Below, piece after piece: positions 59,577-64,000 of a stretch of DNA of 64,000 bases. This DNA comes from Candidatus Puniceispirillum sp. (lineage in GTDB: Bacteria; Pseudomonadota; Alphaproteobacteria; Puniceispirillales; Puniceispirillaceae): positions 100,341 through 164,340 of the forward strand of contig JAOEVD010000002.1 in assembly GCA_028383305.1 (NCBI GenBank), in the 5' to 3' direction. The notes under the pieces are model-generated. The model was not told where the DNA came from and searched no databases. It worked only from the letters and a program-made list of their open reading frames with translations. Each line of letters begins with the position of its first letter. The stretch's first letter is position 1. The translations under genes and the position numbers were made by a program.

Positions 59577-60112
59577 AGCATATAAAGAAGGCTGACATCG
59601 ATCATGAATGACAGAGCGATGAACCCTGCCGCTACCAAGCCGCCCTTGCCGACGATATCGCGGCCAATGCGCCACAACCAATAGCAGGTCCAAACGGCAA
59701 CCGGCAAAATCGAAATCATCAGCGTTTGATCACCGGTCATCACGGTCAGGCTTTGAACGATGCCGCCAAGAAGCTGTTGCAGATTTTCGATCCATAAAAA
59801 TGGCACGATAAACGGCAATAGCTTATCTGGTCGGCCAAGCGCTTTTAATAACAGATTGATCAAAAGCACCAGCATGACAACGCCGATCAATTGCAAAAGC
59901 AGCGCCGCGAAAAACAGGTTTGGAGTCGCCTCAAGCGCCGGATAAATCGTAACCAAAAGTGTAAAGACAATCGATGCTGCAATTGCCTGCCATACCCCCG
60001 CTGGCGATGTGTCATAACTGCCAATCGCTGGCTTTCGGCCAAGCATGACAAGCAATGTCACCCGAATCAGGGCGAACAGGCTTGATGGCGATAGATTGGG
60101 CAAAGATGCCAT
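59546..60112 (-). CDS. hypothetical integral membrane protein (Yip1-domain-like)
   Basis: Five TM-like segments; no strong signature. Confidence 0.6.
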   Translation of the reverse strand: MASLPNLSPSSLFALIRVTLLVMLGRKPAIGSYDTSPAGVWQAIAASIVFTLLVTIYPALEATPNLFFAALLLQLIGVVMLVLLINLLLKALGRPDKLLPFIVPFLWIENLQQLLGGIVQSLTVMTGDQTLMISILPVAVWTCYWLWRIGRDIVGKGGLVAAGFIALSFMIDVSLLYMLQSRLPAIGG

Positions 60113-61255
60113 TTAAGAGTCACCCTTAAAAAAACGAACAAGCATTTCATGATAGATTTTTGCAAGCTGGTCGATGTCAGCTGCGTCAACATGCTCATCA
60201 ACCTGATGCATGGTTTGACCAACAAGGCCAAATTCGGCAACAGGACAGATATTTGTGATAAAGCGCGCATCCGATGTGCCGCCACTTGTTGACAGAACCG
60301 GCTTTTGCCCTGTGACCGATTCAATCGCTGTCTGCATCAATGCGGTAAAGCTGCCGACAGGTGTTACAAAGGGCTGTGCTGAGGCACGCCATGTCGCCGT
60401 CCATTCGCCATCAACACGGTTGAAATGTTCTTCCAGCCAGCCAATCAAATCATCTGAATTATGTTCGGTATTAAACCGGATATTGAACTTGGCCGATACG
60501 GATGCGGGAATGACATTGCCAGCGTCATTGCTAGTGTCAATGCTGGTCACATTCGCGGTTGTCGGGTCAAAATAATCATTGCCGCCATCAAGCGCGGTGC
60601 CATTCACCGGTGCCAACATCGCGATCAAGCGGGTAATCGGGTTATCGGCTAGATGCGGATAGGCAACATGGCCTTGCACCCCGTCAACGCGCAATTGGCA
60701 GGACAGGCTGCCGCGGCGGCCGTTCTTAATCACATCGCCAAGACGTGATGGATTGGTTGGCTCGCCAACAACGCACACATCCGGCACCTGATCATTTGCC
60801 TGTAACCATTCAACCATCTTAACCGTGCCAAAATCAGCATCGCCTTCTTCATCACCGGTGATGATAAAGCTGATTGATCCGGTATCATCGGCAACATCAA
60901 GGGCGGATACGGCGGCAACAAAAGCGGCGATGCCGCCTTTCATATCAGCCGTGCCACGGCCATATAATTTGCCATCAACAAGCTTGCCGCCAAAAGGGTC
61001 ATGCTGCCATTGCGCGGCATCACCAACCGGCACAACATCAGTATGCCCCGCAAAGGCGAAATGAGGCCCGCCTTTCCCGCGGCGTGCAAACAGATTATCA
61101 ATCCGCTTGTCCCCAGTGCCAAAAGGCAATCTTGTGCAGTCAAAACCAAGCTTGGTGAATTCATCCTGCAACAGATCAAGCGCCCCGCCTTCAATCGGTG
61201 TTACCGATGGGCAGCGCACAAGTCTTTGCGCAAGTTGAACCGCGTAGGATGGCAT
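60113..61255 (-). CDS. dapE: succinyl-diaminopimelate desuccinylase
   Basis: FAFAGHTDVVPVGD, YGRGTADMKGGIAAFV, TGDEEGDADFGTVKM; adjacent to dapD. Confidence 0.96.
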   Translation of the reverse strand: MPSYAVQLAQRLVRCPSVTPIEGGALDLLQDEFTKLGFDCTRLPFGTGDKRIDNLFARRGKGGPHFAFAGHTDVVPVGDAAQWQHDPFGGKLVDGKLYGRGTADMKGGIAAFVAAVSALDVADDTGSISFIITGDEEGDADFGTVKMVEWLQANDQVPDVCVVGEPTNPSRLGDVIKNGRRGSLSCQLRVDGVQGHVAYPHLADNPITRLIAMLAPVNGTALDGGNDYFDPTTANVTSIDTSNDAGNVIPASVSAKFNIRFNTEHNSDDLIGWLEEHFNRVDGEWTATWRASAQPFVTPVGSFTALMQTAIESVTGQKPVLSTSGGTSDARFITNICPVAEFGLVGQTMHQVDEHVDAADIDQLAKIYHEMLVRFFKGDS

Positions 61256-61259
61256 GGTT

Positions 61260-62120
61260 TTAATCTCTCAAAAGATCATTTACAGATGTTTTTGCACGGG
61301 TCTTTTCGTCAACTTTTTTGATGATTACGGCGCAATATAGTGACGGGCCAGGTGAACCATCGGCCAATGGCTTGCCGGGAAGGCTGCCAGGCACAACAAC
61401 TGAATAGGCTGGTACGCGGCCAATATGCACTTCACCAGTTACCCGATCGACAATTTTGGTCGAAGCGCCAATGAACACACCCATCGACAAAACCGCACCG
61501 GTTTCAACAACCACACCTTCAACAACTTCTGAACGGGCACCGATAAAGCAATCATCTTCAATGATAACCGGCCCAGCCTGCAATGGTTCCAAGACCCCGC
61601 CAATACCAGCCCCGCCTGACAGATGTACATTCTTGCCAATCTGCGCGCATGATCCCACTGTTGCCCATGTATCCACCATTGTTCCGCTGCCAACATAGGC
61701 ACCAAGATTCACAAAGCTTGGCATCAAGACGGCATTTGGCGCGATAAAGGCGGAATGGCGAACAATACAGCCCGGCACGGCGCGGAAACCGGCTTCGCGG
61801 AAACGCGCTTCATCCCAGCCGCTAAATTTTGGCGGCACCTTGTCCCACCAAACAGATTCGCCAGCACCTTGATAGATGGTTCCACTTGGGATGGCTTGCA
61901 TGTCATTCAGACGAAATGATAAAAGCACAGCTTTTTTTAGCCATTGATTCACCGTCCATTGATGATCGCCAGCCGGTTCTGCGACACGCGCCGTTCCCGA
62001 GTCAAGTAAAGCAAGCGCAGCTGCAACAGCATCACGAACCGCCCCTGTGGTCGTGGCATTTACCGCATCACGATTGTCCCATGCGGCATTGATTTCGGTT
62101 TCAAGTTGCGCCAAATCCAT
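61260..62120 (-). CDS. dapD: 2,3,4,5-tetrahydropyridine-2,6-dicarboxylate N-succinyltransferase
   Basis: Left-handed beta-helix: [50 protein letters not shown]. Confidence 0.97.
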   Translation of the reverse strand: MDLAQLETEINAAWDNRDAVNATTTGAVRDAVAAALALLDSGTARVAEPAGDHQWTVNQWLKKAVLLSFRLNDMQAIPSGTIYQGAGESVWWDKVPPKFSGWDEARFREAGFRAVPGCIVRHSAFIAPNAVLMPSFVNLGAYVGSGTMVDTWATVGSCAQIGKNVHLSGGAGIGGVLEPLQAGPVIIEDDCFIGARSEVVEGVVVETGAVLSMGVFIGASTKIVDRVTGEVHIGRVPAYSVVVPGSLPGKPLADGSPGPSLYCAVIIKKVDEKTRAKTSVNDLLRD

Positions 62121-62222
62121 GCTTTCTCTCCTTATATTTGACAGGCCAATTGCCCGCCCTTGTCGTTATAGCGTTTACCGGCCCATGCGTCCATGATGCC
62201 GTCACGTAAGTTTTTTGATTGA

Positions 62223-62897
62223 TCATCCAGCAAGGGCAAGCGAGCGCAAAAACCCCTTTAGGTCATCGGCTTTAAAATGCACATAAGCTTCATCCGAGCC
62301 GCGATTAGCCCATTCAATATCACTTGCCAGCCAAACCGTACGCATGCCAAGCGCTGCGGCGGGCTGCAGATTGGCGGCCATATCTTCGATCATGACCGCA
62401 CCATTCGGGTCAATGCCGGTCTGTTTTAAAAAACAATCAAAGGCATATTGATCCGGCTTGGGAATATAATCGGCGGCAACAATATCAAAAATCTGATCAA
62501 AATGATGACGAACACCATAGGCCGATAAAATATTTTCCGCATGCGGAACGGTGCCGTTGGTAAAAATATGTTTCCGCCCGGGCAAAGCGGTTAACATGGA
62601 ATTAAGCTCTTGGTCATGGTCAAGATCACTAACATCAATATCATGGACATAGTCAAGATATACTTTGGGCTGGATGTTTTCTTCGCTCATCATGCCGCGC
62701 ATGGTGGTTCCATAGCGGTGAAACAAATCCTTTTGAATCACCCGCGCATCCTCATCAGCAACATTATAATGCGCCGCAACAAATTCGGTAATCCGAACTG
62801 ATACACGGCGAAACAGATTTGTTTTGGCTGGATAGATGGTGTTATCAAGATCGAAAATCCAGTCACCGATCGATTGGGTTGGAAAAGCAGCGGTCAT
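62223..62897 (-). CDS. HAD family pyrimidine 5'-nucleotidase
   Basis: WIFDLDNTIYPAKTNLFRRV...KHIFTNGTVPHAENIL...AVMIEDMAANLQPA. Confidence 0.9.
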   Translation of the reverse strand: MTAAFPTQSIGDWIFDLDNTIYPAKTNLFRRVSVRITEFVAAHYNVADEDARVIQKDLFHRYGTTMRGMMSEENIQPKVYLDYVHDIDVSDLDHDQELNSMLTALPGRKHIFTNGTVPHAENILSAYGVRHHFDQIFDIVAADYIPKPDQYAFDCFLKQTGIDPNGAVMIEDMAANLQPAAALGMRTVWLASDIEWANRGSDEAYVHFKADDLKGFLRSLALAG

Positions 62898-62929
62898 AAC
62901 GGTTATTATTCTTCCTAATCAGAAATATA

Positions 62930-63838
62930 TTAATCGGCGGTGATCATGGTTCCCATGCCATGTTCGGTGAATAATTCTACAAGAAGTGCATGCGGTGCGC
63001 GGCCATCCATGATCACCGCGCCTTCAGCGCCGCCTTGAACAGCATCAATACAGGTTTTAACTTTTGGAATCATGCCGCCAGATACCGTACCTTCATGGAT
63101 CAAGGCTTCGGCTTGGCTAATCGTCAGGCTGCTAATTAATTTGCCGTTCTTGTCCAAAACACCTGTTACATCGGTAAGCATTAACATGCGCGTTGCATTC
63201 AATGCTGCGGCAATGGCACCGGCTGCGGTATCGGCATTGATATTATAGGTCTTGCCATCTTCGCCGCTGCCAACCGGTGCGACAACCGGAATCAAATGAT
63301 GCTGCATCAGCGCATTTAAAACAGTCACATCAACATGTGACGGCTCGCCAACAAAGCCAAGATCAACCGCTTGCTGAATCGCACTGTCGCTGGCTTTTGC
63401 CGTCGCCATCAATTTGCGTGCGGTAAGTAGCCCACCATCTTTGCCAGACACACCAACGGCGCGTCCTCCGGCACCAGCAATTGCGGCAACAAGCGCCTTG
63501 TTAATGCCGCCAGCAAGAACCATCTCAACAACCGAAATTGTGGCTTCATCGGTGACGCGCAGACCATCAATAAAGTTTGATTCGATTTGCAATTTTTTCA
63601 GCATCTCGCCAATTTGTGGCCCGCCGCCATGAACCACAACCGGCCTTGCGCCAACCTGATCCAGCAAAGCGATATCGGCGGCAAACGCATTCACATAATC
63701 AGCCTTGCCCATCGCATGGCCGCCAAATTTAATCAGGATGGTTTTGCCAGAATAGCGGCGCATAAACGGAAGCGCCTCGATAAGCATTCCGGTTTTCGCT
63801 AGCAGATCAACCTGCATCTGGTCAGCTGAGTTTTCCAT
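62930..63838 (-). CDS. argB: acetylglutamate kinase (start may be 63865)
   Basis: [63 protein letters not shown]. Confidence 0.96.
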   Translation of the reverse strand: MENSADQMQVDLLAKTGMLIEALPFMRRYSGKTILIKFGGHAMGKADYVNAFAADIALLDQVGARPVVVHGGGPQIGEMLKKLQIESNFIDGLRVTDEATISVVEMVLAGGINKALVAAIAGAGGRAVGVSGKDGGLLTARKLMATAKASDSAIQQAVDLGFVGEPSHVDVTVLNALMQHHLIPVVAPVGSGEDGKTYNINADTAAGAIAAALNATRMLMLTDVTGVLDKNGKLISSLTISQAEALIHEGTVSGGMIPKVKTCIDAVQGGAEGAVIMDGRAPHALLVELFTEHGMGTMITAD

Positions 63839-63920
63839 CTTCATCGCCTTTACAGCAAGGGCCATATCAGGCCCGATTTCTCGAAAAGAGCGCAGGCCTT
63901 GCGCCTATTTACCGCGCTGA

Positions 63921-64000
63921 TTATCGGCAATCCGGCCAAGAGCGCAATAGCTTGGCGCAATTTAATTCGGTTTCGGGGGTTAAATCGCTTATCCCGCTTC
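63921..64000 (-). CDS. possible C-terminal end of a CDS running in from the right window edge
   Basis: Open minus frame ending SGISDLTPETELNCAKLLRSWPDCR* at 63921; too short to identify. Confidence 0.3.
   Translation of the reverse strand, partial: SGISDLTPETELNCAKLLRSWPDCR

Noticed and set aside
1-64000. Many antisense or overlapping ORFs in the track (e.g. 5066-5371, 36316-36765, 43916-44494)
   Set aside because: They lie antisense or out of frame within strong CDSs, have biased composition and show no family motifs.
1-64000. CRISPR arrays, prophage or insertion sequences
   Set aside because: No regularly spaced repeats, cas genes, transposase/integrase or phage structural motifs were seen; the only clear long repeat is the duplicated leader.

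Overview
The window looks like a chromosomal segment of a marine-type alphaproteobacterium (possibly SAR116-like; this is inferred from gene content and synteny, no search was run). No rRNA, confident tRNA, CRISPR array, integrase or transposase was recognised. Most of it is dense housekeeping or ordinary metabolism: metZ-like 3' end, malonyl-CoA decarboxylase/synthetase, hemY/mitofilin-like/hemD/hemC, tsaD-gpsA, a lipid-A type glycosyltransferase operon, MATE, leucyl aminopeptidase, hisN-like, kdsB, pheA, SRP RNA-dnaX-ybaB-recR, rmuC, def-fmt-truA, dapE-dapD and argB. The most interesting part is about 14.8-33.8 kb. It holds a catabolic/transport island with two linked halves. The first is an operon of FMN alpha-hydroxyacid oxidase, ThDP enzyme, transthyretin/HIUase-like protein lacking the YRGS tail, DmdA/GcvT-like methyltransferase and Ldh-family dehydrogenase. 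The second is a LysR regulator, an S51 peptidase-MttB-superfamily pair, a TRAP transporter and an oligopeptide-type ABC transporter. A roughly 240-bp leader/promoter with a palindromic CAAAT/ATTTG array is duplicated in front of both transporter operons, and a degenerate version of the motif lies in the LysR/oxidase divergent promoter, which suggests one regulon. Several apparent gene disruptions are also visible: an in-frame TGA, a single-base frameshift in an MFS gene, a poly-A frameshift, and a decayed lipoprotein gene.
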